43,971 bases of DNA from Methylobacterium sp. W2 (lineage in GTDB: Bacteria; Pseudomonadota; Alphaproteobacteria; Rhizobiales; Beijerinckiaceae). Shown piece after piece: positions 33,771 to 42,758 of this stretch. The stretch's first letter is position 1; each line of letters begins with the position of its first letter. The notes beneath the pieces are model-generated. The model saw nothing but the letters and a program-made list of their open reading frames with translations. It was not told the origin of the DNA and did no database searches. Position numbers and translations under genes: made by a program. Location: positions 1 through 43,971 of the forward strand of contig NZ_VMOA01000045.1 in the NCBI RefSeq assembly GCF_020662345.1, written 5' to 3'.

Positions 33771-34086
33771 CTACTGTAATACAACAGAAATTCGTGTCTC
33801 AGCCGTAGCTCTCGCCCCGGAGGCTTGCAAGATACCGCACACCATTCGCCGGTCCCCGTTGCTGGAGAGACACAGATCACGCAAGTTGTCGTTGACCAGA
33901 ACACTCAGCCTGCGGACGCTCTCCAATCCCTGGACGAGGCGAGGACGCGGGGGCGGGCTTTTGGATTTAAGAACCCCTGTCGGGTGCGGGCCGTGGCGCC
34001 TTCTCGACGCGCCGCGGCGCGGAGTCCTGCAGGAGCCCGGCGGGGCGGAGCCCCGGACTGTGAGAGCGATGAGGGCCGAGGGTCCA

Positions 34087-34113
34087 CATCCCCGGCGCAA
34101 TCCGCCGGGGATG
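34087..34113 (-). terminator. Hairpin downstream of fghA
   Basis: An 11-bp perfect stem (CATCCCCGGCG at 34087-34097 with 34103-34113, 5-nt loop) starts 20 bp past the fghA stop. No T-run follows, so it may end or stabilise the transcript. Confidence 0.55.
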
Positions 34114-34132
34114 GGGTGATGTGCGGGTAGCC

Positions 34133-34966
34133 TTACTTCAGGCGCTCGGCGGCCCAGGCGATGTGGTCGTCCATGAAGGTCGAGATGAAGAAGTAGGAGT
34201 GATCGTAGCCCTCGCGCATGTTCAGAGTCAGGGGAATCCCGGCCTTCTCGCAGGCCTCTTCCAGGAGCCAGGGACGCAAGCCGTCCTGCAGGAAGCTGTC
34301 GGCGGTGCCCTGATCCACGAGGAACTCCGAAAAGCGCTTGCCGTCCTCGATCAGCGCGGTGGCATCATGCGCGCGCCAGGCCGCCTCGTTGGTCCCAAGA
34401 TACTTCTCGAAGGCGGGCTTCGACCATCCGGCCGTGGAGGGCTGGGCGATGGGCGCGAAGGCCGAGCAGGACTTGAAACGGTCGGGATAGGTGAGCGCGA
34501 TGGTCAGCGCGCCGTGGCCGCCCATGGAGTGGCCGAAGATGCCCTGGCGCGACATGTCGGCGGGGAAGTTCTCGGCGATGAGGGCGGGAAGCTCCTCGGT
34601 GACGTAGCTCCACATCCGGTAATTGGCGGCGTAGGGCGCCTCCGTCGCATCGACATAGAAGCCGGCGCCCGAGCCGAACTGCCAGTTGCCGGCCTCGTCC
34701 GGAATGTCGGCGCCGCGCGGGCTGGTATCAGGCGCCACGATGATGACGCCATGCTCGGCGGCGGCGCGGCGGTACTCGCCCTTGTCCATGACGTTGGCAT
34801 GGGTGCAGGTGAGGCCGGACAGGTACCAGAGCACCGGAACCGGGCCGTTCTCGGCCTGCGGCGGCACGAACACCGCGAAGGTCATGGGACAGCCGGTGGT
34901 CTTGGCATCGTGCTTGTAGACGCCCTGCGTGCCGCCATGGGCGCGGGCCTTCGAGATGGTTTCCAT
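34133..34966 (-). CDS. fghA: S-formylglutathione hydrolase
   Basis: This esterase-D-family serine hydrolase splits S-formylglutathione into formate and glutathione. The 277-residue product has the oxyanion block WYLSGLTCTHANVM, the nucleophile elbow GHSMGGHG with S147, and the late His in GYDHSYFFI. Length is normal. It lies downstream of the glutathione-dependent formaldehyde dehydrogenase gene on the same strand, so the two encode consecutive steps of formaldehyde oxidation, although a hairpin repeat separates them. Confidence 0.96.
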   Translation of the reverse strand: METISKARAHGGTQGVYKHDAKTTGCPMTFAVFVPPQAENGPVPVLWYLSGLTCTHANVMDKGEYRRAAAEHGVIIVAPDTSPRGADIPDEAGNWQFGSGAGFYVDATEAPYAANYRMWSYVTEELPALIAENFPADMSRQGIFGHSMGGHGALTIALTYPDRFKSCSAFAPIAQPSTAGWSKPAFEKYLGTNEAAWRAHDATALIEDGKRFSEFLVDQGTADSFLQDGLRPWLLEEACEKAGIPLTLNMREGYDHSYFFISTFMDDHIAWAAERLK

Positions 34967-35033
34967 GCGGTGATCTCCTGATGGGGGTGAGTGGATCGTC
35001 TTAAGCGAATCTCATCGGAAGGTGCGCATGCCC

Positions 35034-35225
35034 CTTCTCCCCGCACGCGGGGAGAGGGTCGCGGACACCTTGCCGTGTCCGCGACGAGCAGAGGCGAAGC
35101 CGAAGCGAAGGTGAGGGGGCGGTTTCGGAGGAGTCTCATGCGGAGGCGCCCCCTCACCGTCGGCTGCCGCCTCGACGCGCCGACGACAGGGTCGTCGCGT
35201 CCCTCTCCCCGCAAACGGGGAGAGG
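35034..35225. repeat. Five-hairpin palindromic repeat, copy B
   Basis: A 192-bp element with the same order as copy A at 6329-6512: hairpin 1 at 35034-35057; hairpin 2 at 35058-35085 (11-bp stem, 6-nt loop); hairpin 3 GGTGAGGGGGCG at 35110-35121 with 35147-35158 around a 25-nt loop containing CGGAGGAG; hairpin 4 CGACGAC/GTCGTCG at 35181-35197; hairpin 5 at 35202-35225. It separates adhC-type and fghA genes. No DUF559 gene is attached. Confidence 0.9.
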
Positions 35226-35239
35226 GGATGCTCACACGC

Positions 35240-36376
35240 TCAGTAAACCACCACCGAGCGGATCGACTTGCCTTCATGCATCAGGTCGAAACCGTGGTTG
35301 ATGTCTTCGAGCGGCATGGTGTGGGTGATGAGATCGTCGATGTTGATCTTGCCCTCCATGTACCAGTCGACGATCTTCGGCACGTCGGTGCGACCGCGGG
35401 CGCCGCCGAAGGCCGAGCCCTTCCAGACGCGGCCGGTGACGAGCTGGAACGGACGGGTCGAGATCTCCTTGCCGGCCTCGGCCACGCCGATGACGATCGA
35501 TTCGCCCCAGCCGCGATGGCAGCATTCGAGGGCTTGGCGCATGACGTGGACGTTGCCGGTGCAGTCGAACGAGAAGTCCGCGCCGCCGCCGGTCGCATCG
35601 AGGATTGCCGCGACCACGTGATCGTTGCCGACCTCCTTCGGGTTGATGAAGTGGGTCATGCCGAACTTGCGGGCCATCTCCTGCTTGTCCGGGTTGATGT
35701 CGACACCGATGATCTTGTCGGCACCGACCATCCGGGCGGCCTGGAGCACGTTGAGGCCGATACCGCCCAGACCGAACACCACGACGTTGGCGCCGGGCCA
35801 GACCTTGGCGGTGTAGATCACCGCGCCGATGCCGGTGGTCACGCCGCAGCCGATGTAGCAGATCTTGTCGAAGGGAGCGTCTTCGCGGATCTTCGCCAGC
35901 GCGATGGCCGGCAGGACCGTGAAGTTCGAGAAGGTCGAGCAGCCCATGTAGTGGAACAGGGTGTTCGAGCCGCCCGGGCTGCCGCCGGTGGAGGTGCAGG
36001 AGAAGCGCGAGGTGCCGTCCGGCATCACACCCTGGCCCTGCGTGGAGCGGATCGCGGTGCAGAGGTTCGTGCGCTGCGACAGGCAGGACTTACAGCTGCG
36101 GCATTCGGGGGTGTAGAGCGGGATGACGTGGTCGCCGACCTTCAGGTCCGTGACCCCTGCGCCGAGCTCGCGGACGATGCCCGCGCCTTCGTGCCCGAGG
36201 ATCGCCGGGAACTTGCCCTCGGAATCGAGGCCCGACAGGGTGTAGGCATCGGTGTGGCAGATGCCGGTGGCCATCAACTCGATGAGAACTTCGCCGGCCT
36301 TGGGGCCTTCGATGTCGATGGTCTCGATGGTGAGGGGCTTCTTGGCCTCCCACGCGACCGCAGCGCGCGTCTTCAT
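35240..36376 (-). CDS. S-(hydroxymethyl)glutathione dehydrogenase (class III alcohol dehydrogenase)
   Basis: This zinc alcohol dehydrogenase oxidises S-hydroxymethylglutathione to S-formylglutathione with NAD. The 378-residue product has catalytic zinc ligands C40 (GICHTDAY) and H62 (LGHEGAG), structural-zinc cysteines C92, C95, C98 and C106, the Rossmann motif GLGGIGLNVLQAARM and the class III block STGGSPGGSNTLFHYMG. It is upstream of fghA. In a methylotroph this route may supplement tetrahydromethanopterin-linked oxidation. Confidence 0.96.
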   Translation of the reverse strand: MKTRAAVAWEAKKPLTIETIDIEGPKAGEVLIELMATGICHTDAYTLSGLDSEGKFPAILGHEGAGIVRELGAGVTDLKVGDHVIPLYTPECRSCKSCLSQRTNLCTAIRSTQGQGVMPDGTSRFSCTSTGGSPGGSNTLFHYMGCSTFSNFTVLPAIALAKIREDAPFDKICYIGCGVTTGIGAVIYTAKVWPGANVVVFGLGGIGLNVLQAARMVGADKIIGVDINPDKQEMARKFGMTHFINPKEVGNDHVVAAILDATGGGADFSFDCTGNVHVMRQALECCHRGWGESIVIGVAEAGKEISTRPFQLVTGRVWKGSAFGGARGRTDVPKIVDWYMEGKINIDDLITHTMPLEDINHGFDLMHEGKSIRSVVVY

Positions 36377-36579
36377 GTCATTATTCTCATGTCTGGACGA
36401 TCACGGACGGTGTCGAACTGCCGACTCTTCGGCTTCGCCTCATCCAGGAGAGGGCAAGCCGAACGGCCCGAAAATCTGTTTCGTGCAATGATGGTTCTGG
36501 AGACGAGATGCAACGCCCTCGGGCCGCGCGGGAGGTCGCGTCGCCCCTGTGTTGTCGCGGAAGCATACCCGCCGGCGCC

Positions 36580-38526
36580 TTAGCGATAGCCGGCGGCCTG
36601 CAATTCGAACAGCTCCGCGTAGCGCCCGCCCCTCGCCTGGAGTGCCTCGTGGGTTCCGGCCTCGATGACCTTGCCGCCGTCGAGGACGAGGATGCGGTCG
36701 GCCATGCGCACGGTGGAGAAGCGGTGCGAGATCAGCACGCAGCTGCGTCCCCGGCTGAGATCGCGAAAGCGCTGGAACACTTCGAACTCGGCGCGGGCGT
36801 CGAGGGCGGCGGTGGGCTCGTCGAGGATCAGGATCTCGGCCTCGCGCATATACGCCCGGCTGAGCGCGATCTTCTGCCATTCGCCGCCGGAGAGATCGAC
36901 GCCCTCGGCGAAGCGCTTGCCCAGGGGCTGGTCGTAGCCGAGCGGCAGGCGTCCGATCACGCCGTCGGCGAGGCTGCGCCCGGCGGCGCGGGCGATGCGG
37001 GCGGCATCGTCCCGCTCGTCGATGCGCCCCACGGCGACGTTCTCGGCGGCGGTGAAATCGAAGCGCACGAAATCCTGGAAGATCACGCCGATTCGGGCTC
37101 GCAGGTCGTCGAGGTCGTAGTCCGCGAGTGGGCGGCCATCGAGCAGCACGCGGCCCTCGGTGGGGTCGTAGAGCCGGGTCAGGAGCTTGACGATGGTGGT
37201 CTTGCCGGCCCCGTTCTCGCCCACCAGGGCCAGCACTTCCCCGGCGGCGAGGTGGAAGCTCAAGGACCGGACCGCCCAGGTCTCGGTGCCGGGATAGCGG
37301 AACCCGACCTCCTCGAAGACGATGCCGTGGGTGATCGGCTGCGGGAACGGCACCGCTCGCTCCGGCGAGCGGATGGAGGGCTCGACCTCGAAGAACGAGA
37401 ACAGGTCTTCGAGATACTGGGCCTGCGAGGAGATCTGCGAGAAGCCGAGCAGCAGGCCCTCGATCAGGCCGCGCAGGCGCTGGAACGACCCTGCCAGGAA
37501 GGCGAGATCGCCGATGGAGAAAGCGCCCGCCACCGTGCGCCAGACGATGGTGGCGTAGGCCACATAATAGGCGAGCGTGCCCAAGGCTGCGAAGAGGCCG
37601 CCCCAGCCGGCCCGGCGGATGGCCAGCGCGCGGTTGTCGGCCAGGAGCTTGGCGGCCACGGTCCGGTAGCGTTCGGCGATATAGGCGTTGAGGCCGAAGA
37701 GCTTGACCTCTTTGGCCGATTCCACGCTGGCGCCGAGATAGCGCAGATAATCGATCTGCCGCCGCTCGGGGGTGCGGGTCCAGGCGAGGCGATAGCCCTG
37801 CCGGTTGAAGTAGAGCTCGTTCAGGAAGGCCGGGACGAGGGAGCCGGCCAGCAGCAGGATCAGCCAGGGTGCGTAGGCGGCGAGACCGATGCCGAAGGCG
37901 ACGAGCGTGATCAGATCCTGCCCCTGCCCGAAGAGCTGGAACAGCAGGTTGGAGCGCCCGGTCACCTGGCGGCGGGCGCGTTCCAGCCGGTCCTGCTGGG
38001 CACTGTCCTCGAACTGTTCGAGGTCGAGGGCGGCGGCATGGCGCATCAGCCGGAGGGTGGCGGCATTGGCGTAGAGATCGGCGACCAACCCGTCGGTGAG
38101 GGTGCTCAGCCGACCCAGCAGATCGGACAGGATGGCGAGGCCGAGCTCGATGGCGACGAGGCCCGCGAGACGGCTGAGGGCGGGGTCCGCCATCCAGCCG
38201 GCGAGACCGGTTCCGGTCGGATGGGGCCGGGCATGCTCCGCGACGATGGCGTCGAGGATGAGCTTGCCGAGATAGAGCATCAGCACCGGCAGGCTCGCGC
38301 GGACAAGGCGCAGGGCGAGGCTCGCCATCAGCAGGCGCGGGCTCGCGGCATGAACGAGGCGGAACAGAGCCGGCAAGTAGCGCAGCGCGCCCACGCGCTC
38401 GACGACGAACCGGTTCAGCGAAGGGGCGAAGGAGGCGGCGGACATGGCCGCGGACCATGACGGGGCCAGCCCCGTCCGTCGATGCGTCGTAGGGTGCCGC
38501 GTGGGCTTCCCCGACGGCGTTGCCAC
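36580..38526 (-). CDS. ABC transporter, fused permease and ATPase (exporter type)
   Basis: A 648-residue half-transporter: six membrane segments (about 60-340) and a C-terminal ATPase with Walker A GENGAGKTT, Q-loop IFQDFVRFDF, signature LSGGEWQK, Walker B ILILDEPTAALD and H-loop SHRFSTV. The GTG at 38526 has GAGG 6 nt upstream; ATG 38445 is an alternative that drops 27 N-terminal residues. It is the homodimeric exporter type. No substrate clue is present; the neighbours are unrelated. Confidence 0.92.
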   Translation of the reverse strand: MATPSGKPTRHPTTHRRTGLAPSWSAAMSAASFAPSLNRFVVERVGALRYLPALFRLVHAASPRLLMASLALRLVRASLPVLMLYLGKLILDAIVAEHARPHPTGTGLAGWMADPALSRLAGLVAIELGLAILSDLLGRLSTLTDGLVADLYANAATLRLMRHAAALDLEQFEDSAQQDRLERARRQVTGRSNLLFQLFGQGQDLITLVAFGIGLAAYAPWLILLLAGSLVPAFLNELYFNRQGYRLAWTRTPERRQIDYLRYLGASVESAKEVKLFGLNAYIAERYRTVAAKLLADNRALAIRRAGWGGLFAALGTLAYYVAYATIVWRTVAGAFSIGDLAFLAGSFQRLRGLIEGLLLGFSQISSQAQYLEDLFSFFEVEPSIRSPERAVPFPQPITHGIVFEEVGFRYPGTETWAVRSLSFHLAAGEVLALVGENGAGKTTIVKLLTRLYDPTEGRVLLDGRPLADYDLDDLRARIGVIFQDFVRFDFTAAENVAVGRIDERDDAARIARAAGRSLADGVIGRLPLGYDQPLGKRFAEGVDLSGGEWQKIALSRAYMREAEILILDEPTAALDARAEFEVFQRFRDLSRGRSCVLISHRFSTVRMADRILVLDGGKVIEAGTHEALQARGGRYAELFELQAAGYR

Positions 38527-38664
38527 GGCAGCCTCATGCGACGGACGGTTTCAACCAGCACGTTTCCTTGCGCAGATGCCTGAGGACATCGGGCGTGACA
38601 GCAAGACTTTGCTTTCTGTCCCATGTTAGAATCTCGCTTAAATTGTGCGCGTGAGGCGGGTTGG

Positions 38665-39279
38665 ATGCTCAGCGGTTCGACTCTTCTACGGGTGGTGGTG
38701 CTCTTCGTCGTGGCGGCGGCGCTGGCGGGCCTGGTCCAGGCTTTCTGGCCGCAGGGCAGCGACGATCCGGCGCCGCCGGTGCAGCGCACCGAGCCGACCA
38801 AGGCCAGTCCGCAACAACCCGCGCCCCCGCCGCCCGAGCGTCGCGCGGAGCCGGCGCCCTCGGCGCCGCAGCCCGCCGCTCCCGTTCCTGCGGCCCCGCA
38901 AGCCGTCCTGCCGCCGTCTCCGATCCGGCCGCTGCCGCGACAAACGCCGCCCGGCCCGCCGGAGGGAGCGAATTCCGCGCTCAACCCGGCCCCCCTCCCC
39001 TATGGCGGCCCCGTGGCGCCCCTGGCCGAGAGCCCTCCCCTGAACGCGCCCCCCTCCGAGACGCAGCAGGCCAGCGACAATGCGGGACCGGCGGCGGTCT
39101 CCGTGGTGGATCTCAACACCGCCTCGGTGGCGGAACTCAACGGCCTCAAGGGCGGCGGCATGATCGGCCGCGCCATCGCGCAGCGCCGGCCCTATGCCTC
39201 GGTGGATCAGCTCCTCTCGAAACGCGTCCTCAGCCGGTCGACCTATGAGCGGATCAAGAACCAGGTGACCGTGCGTTGA
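38665..39279 (+). CDS. Membrane-anchored Pro-rich protein with C-terminal helix-hairpin-helix domain
   Basis: A 204-residue protein: a membrane segment at about 5-28 (LLRVVVLFVVAAALAGLVQAF), a long Pro/Ala-rich linker (about 35-140) and a C-terminal ComEA-like helix-hairpin-helix (VVDLNTASVAELNGLKGGGMIGRAIAQRRPYASVDQLL, ending at 204). The start at 38665 has GAGG upstream; ATG 38623 is in frame. The fold normally binds DNA non-specifically; with the anchor it may hold DNA or a partner outside the membrane. Function is inferred only. Confidence 0.8.
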   Translation: MLSGSTLLRVVVLFVVAAALAGLVQAFWPQGSDDPAPPVQRTEPTKASPQQPAPPPPERRAEPAPSAPQPAAPVPAAPQAVLPPSPIRPLPRQTPPGPPEGANSALNPAPLPYGGPVAPLAESPPLNAPPSETQQASDNAGPAAVSVVDLNTASVAELNGLKGGGMIGRAIAQRRPYASVDQLLSKRVLSRSTYERIKNQVTVR

Positions 39280-39547
39280 GCGAGGGAGGCCGGCTTCGTG
39301 CTGGCATCGGACGCCGCCGCTTCGTAAGATCGGCGAGAGGGTCGTGGGCGCCAGCCATGCGATCGACGGAAGAGACAACGAGGCGTCGGGGCCTGATGGG
39401 TGAGATGCGTGCCACCACGGCTCGGCGAGGAACGGCCCGGTTCGCCGGCATCGCGCGGACCGTTTTCGCAAAGCCCGCTCTGCCAGCCACGCGACAAGGC
39501 CGCATCCCACGCGCCCGATGCACCGGAAACGCTTGAAAGGACCCGCT

Positions 39548-39763
39548 ATGTTGACACAGCCCAGCAGCATCACCCTGCGCGACGATCTCGGGGTGACGGA
39601 GACCTCCGAGACCGACAATGTGGTGCGGTGGGACGGCGAACGGCTCTATGTGGAGCACGACATCTATCACAACGGCCAGCTCGTCCATAAAAAGTACCGC
39701 AAGAACGTCACCGAACCCGTGGCGAAGGCACTCCAGGCGCTGATCAATCGCGCCAAGCAATAG
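39548..39763 (+). CDS. Small conserved-looking protein, intact copy
   Basis: A 71-residue protein with AAAGGA 8 nt before its ATG. It has no signal peptide or membrane helix; features include RDDLGVTETSETDNVVRWDGERLYVEHDIYHNGQ and a basic C-terminus ending RAKQ. A decayed second copy lies at 42328, and differences between them include several synonymous changes, supporting this frame as coding. Function unknown. Confidence 0.7.
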   Translation: MLTQPSSITLRDDLGVTETSETDNVVRWDGERLYVEHDIYHNGQLVHKKYRKNVTEPVAKALQALINRAKQ

Positions 39764-39945
39764 GCGTGGCGGCGTCCGTCAGGCCCCACTGTCACTGGAG
39801 ACCGCCGCGCCACAGGCGGGATCGGCCCTGCCGGGTCCGGTAATGGGGCCGCCGAACCAGTCGACGGTGTCGGTCGCCGGAGCGCGTCACATGCGGTAAC
39901 CGGCCGGGCGCGAGGTGGGACTGGCGGCAGGCCGCGAGCCTTGCC

Positions 39946-42120
39946 TCAGTAGCGGGCCGTCAGGCTGGCGAGGACGGTGAGCGGTGCGCCGGGGAGATTG
40001 TTGAACTGGTTGAAGGGCTGCTCGATGTAGCGGCGATCCGTGAGGTTGCGGCCGTTCACGGCGAAACGCCATGTCGGGTCGATCTCGTAGAACAATGTCG
40101 CGTCGAGGCGCGCATAGGCGCCGACCTTGTAGCTGTTGTTGATGTCGCCGAAGCGCTCGCCCACATAGGTGACGCCGCCGCCGAAGCCCCAGCCCCGCAT
40201 CGGGCCGCTCTGGAACTGGTAGGTCGACCACAGGCTGGTGCTGAAGGTCGGGGCCGCCGGGAGGCGGTTGCCGATGGCGATCGTCGTATCCTGCGTCACC
40301 CTTGCATCGAGATAGCCGATACCGCCGATGATCCTCCATCCGGGCAGGATCTCGCCCGCAATGTCGGCCTCGACGCCCTGCGAACGCTGCTCGCCGGTGA
40401 TGATGGAAAAGCCGTTGTTGGAGGGGTCGGTCGCGGCGACGTTCGCCCGAACGATCCGGAAGGCGGCGGCGCTCAGGGTGAGGCGATCGGGGATCAGGTC
40501 GATGCGCGTACCGATCTCGACCTGCTCGCCGGTCTCCGGCGCCGGCGTAAGGCCACTGATCACGTTGGCGGTCTGAGGCGTGAAGGAGGTCGTGAAGCTC
40601 CCGTAGACGGTGAGCGGCTCGATCGGCCGCCAGACCAAGCCGACGCGCGGCGAGGTTCCGGTGACGTCCCGATCGGGCGGGACGGTGTTGTTGGTGGCGG
40701 TGCGCTGGAAATAGAACTGGTTGGCCGTATCCAGGCGGACGCCGAGGACGAGTTGCAGTCCCTGGGCCAGTTCGATCTGGTCCTGCATGTAGGTGCCGAC
40801 CATGAACAGCTTCTGCCGCAGGTCACTCTGCAGGGCGAGCGTTCCGATCTGCGGTGTCGATCCCCGGATCGGGTTGAGGAAGGAGACCGGGCTGGCCGTG
40901 CCCTGCTGCGAATAGGGATGCCGGTACCCATCGACGATTTCGACGCCGAACAGGGCCGTGTGGCGGAAGCCGAACAGATCGAAGCGGGCGACGGCTTCCG
41001 TCTGGCTGTCGATCGAGTTGTAGATGGACTCGATCTCGGACAGACGCCGCGTCAGCGACGCCCCGTTCGCGCTCACTCCGGTGGCGCGGGTGGCGAACAC
41101 ATCGAACCGGCCCCATTGACCGTTGATCACCTGCCGCAGGGTCAGGCTCTCGTTGACGTCATGCTCGGCCCGCAAAGTGATGGAGTTCGACTCGCCGTAA
41201 TACCGGGACCAGGACTCGCCGTAGTAACGGCGGATGTTGTCCAGGGGCACCCGCCCCCGGAAAGCCGTGAGACCTTCGTCATACTGGCTGTGCTGGCGCG
41301 AGAACTCGGCATTCAGGGAGATCCGCGTCGATGAATCGGGCGTCCACAACAAGGACGGCGCGAAGAAATGGCGCGAATTGGCAGGGCCGCCGAAATCCCG
41401 GAAGGTGGGGTCGTCCTGCGTGGCGAAGCTGAAGCGGGCGGCGAGCCCGTCCGTCCCCGGGACCGCTCCCGTCACCGAGCCTTGAAGCCGCCGGAAGGCG
41501 TAAGACCCGCCCTGCAGGGTGAGGTCCGCGGAGGGCGTCAGCATGGGCTGGCGCGTCACGATGTTGATCAGGCCACCGGGATCGCCCCGGCCATAGAGCA
41601 CGGAGGTGGGGCCCTTGAGCACTTCCACGCGCTCGACATTGGCGAGGTCGCGCTGCGTCGGCTGGAAGGAGTTGGCCGGGTTCAGCAGCACGCCGTCGAT
41701 CGCGTAGGTCTGCGTGTTGAAGCCACGCAGCACATAGGTGTCGGACCGGCCCTGGATGGTGCCGGCGGGCTGGACATTGCTCACATTGGTGAGCGCATCG
41801 GTCAGGCGGACGTCCTGCTGATCGACGAGCACGTCACGAGGAACCACCTGGACCGATTGCGGAGAATCGCGCAGGGCCGTGTCCGTCCGGGTCGAGGTCG
41901 CGGAACGGCTCGCCCGGTAGCCGGTGACGGGACCGTTCGCCCGTTCGCCAGTGCCGATCACCGACAGCTCCGACAGGACCACCGCGCTCTCGGCCGGAAG
42001 CGTCTGGGCCTTCGCGGCGGAGAACGGCCCGACACCGACCGCCAGGATGGCGGCTATGTTCAGGACAACGAGCGGGCGCAGCATTGTGCTGCAACATAGT
42101 TCAATTGCTAATTTGCTCAT
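39946..42120 (-). CDS. TonB-dependent siderophore receptor 3
   Basis: A 724-residue receptor. The signal peptide ends near AKAQ (residue 39); the plug has SPQSVQVVPRDVLVDQQDVRLTDALTNVSNV, LRGF, and ERVEVLKGPTSVLYGRGDPGGLINIV, closest in style to FhuE/FpvA-type receptors; the barrel ends LTVLASLTARY. It lacks the C-terminal Cys pair of the other two. It is bracketed by direct repeats of a small gene and its decayed copy. An ICE-like site (11 of 16) is at 42261-42277. Confidence 0.94.
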   Translation of the reverse strand: MSKLAIELCCSTMLRPLVVLNIAAILAVGVGPFSAAKAQTLPAESAVVLSELSVIGTGERANGPVTGYRASRSATSTRTDTALRDSPQSVQVVPRDVLVDQQDVRLTDALTNVSNVQPAGTIQGRSDTYVLRGFNTQTYAIDGVLLNPANSFQPTQRDLANVERVEVLKGPTSVLYGRGDPGGLINIVTRQPMLTPSADLTLQGGSYAFRRLQGSVTGAVPGTDGLAARFSFATQDDPTFRDFGGPANSRHFFAPSLLWTPDSSTRISLNAEFSRQHSQYDEGLTAFRGRVPLDNIRRYYGESWSRYYGESNSITLRAEHDVNESLTLRQVINGQWGRFDVFATRATGVSANGASLTRRLSEIESIYNSIDSQTEAVARFDLFGFRHTALFGVEIVDGYRHPYSQQGTASPVSFLNPIRGSTPQIGTLALQSDLRQKLFMVGTYMQDQIELAQGLQLVLGVRLDTANQFYFQRTATNNTVPPDRDVTGTSPRVGLVWRPIEPLTVYGSFTTSFTPQTANVISGLTPAPETGEQVEIGTRIDLIPDRLTLSAAAFRIVRANVAATDPSNNGFSIITGEQRSQGVEADIAGEILPGWRIIGGIGYLDARVTQDTTIAIGNRLPAAPTFSTSLWSTYQFQSGPMRGWGFGGGVTYVGERFGDINNSYKVGAYARLDATLFYEIDPTWRFAVNGRNLTDRRYIEQPFNQFNNLPGAPLTVLASLTARY

Positions 42121-42260
42121 TGTGTCGTCGTCTCAAGTCTTGGTACGTCATTGTCGATATCGAGATCTGTTGAAGGACAAATCTCTCGGCAACAAGCACG
42201 CTTCACTCAACTCGGCGGGCAAAACTCAGTTCATATACCCCTGTTGTAATTCGACGACGT

Positions 42261-42277
42261 TCTGGAAAAGCTCTAAA
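42261..42277. promoter_or_regulatory. Weak ICE-like site upstream of TonB receptor 3
   Basis: On the minus strand TTTAGAGCTTTTCCAGA shares 11 of 16 defined positions with the Irr palindrome, about 140 bp upstream of the receptor ATG, in an AT-rich stretch (42121-42327). This is suggestive only. Confidence 0.3.
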
Positions 42278-42327
42278 CTACTTTCGATCAAGATATAAAA
42301 GATGAAATCTATAGTATTGCAGTTCGC

Positions 42328-42534
42328 ATGTTGCCGAACACCCTCACCCTGCGCGACGATCTCGGGGTGAGGGAGACCTCCTAGACCGACAATGTGGTGC
42401 GGTGGGACGGCGAGCGGCTCTATGTGACACAGGACATCTATCACAACGGCCAGCTCGCTCCTGAGAAGGACCGCGGGAACGTGACCGAGACCGCGGCGAA
42501 AGCGCTCCGCGCGCGGATCAATCGCGCCAAGCAA
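42328..42534 (+). pseudogene. Decayed copy of the small protein at 39548
   Basis: The same frame as the intact copy is readable from ATG 42328 but has TAG at 42382-42384 (codon 19, where the intact copy has GAG), and its normal stop after CAA has become TGG, so the frame runs on past the homologous end. Nucleotide identity over the shared core is visibly high. Coding from a GTG at 42394 is possible but has no ribosome site. Confidence 0.75.
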
Positions 42535-42758
42535 TGGCGAACACGAAACGCAGCTCCTCAATCACCGGCCCGGCGGAGAGGCGCATGCCTGCGCCGGGAT
42601 CGGGGCTGCTCCGAGCGAGGATTTGGTAAGCCCAATTCCGGGCATCCCTGGACGACCGTAAGATTCTGCACGATGGTGCGACCGCTCGCGCTCAGGTCGT
42701 CCGCGATGCTCCGTATGGTGTCGGTCGTCGCTGCAGGCGGCGACGGAGGTTCCCGGCG
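42535..42758. other. Non-coding gap before the caspase-like gene
   Basis: Nothing convincing is seen: no repeat, hairpin or ribosome site apart from GGAGG at 42745-42749, which belongs to the next gene. Confidence 0.3.

Larger units (their letters stand above)
33683..34132. other. 450-bp non-coding region between TonB receptor 2 and fghA
   Basis: The first 110 bp hold the receptor promoter region with an Irr-type box. From 33906 to 34080 the sequence is very GC-rich with hairpins such as CGGGGC/GCCCCG at 34041-34055, and several open but unconvincing frames on both strands. It may be a decayed gene or a dispersed repeat. No gene is called. Confidence 0.4.

Noticed and set aside
33771..34100. 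Minus-strand 109-codon frame upstream of TonB receptor 2
   Set aside because: Arg/Pro-rich, overlaps the Irr-type box region and has no ribosome site.
36508..38460. A 650-codon open frame on the plus strand opposite the ABC transporter
   Set aside because: It is antisense to unmistakable Walker and signature motifs, and its composition is Gly/Glu/Ala-rich shadow.
39254..39760. Minus-strand frame opposite the small gene at 39548, also open opposite its decayed copy
   Set aside because: Synonymous third-position changes between the copies fit the plus frame, which also has a good ribosome site.
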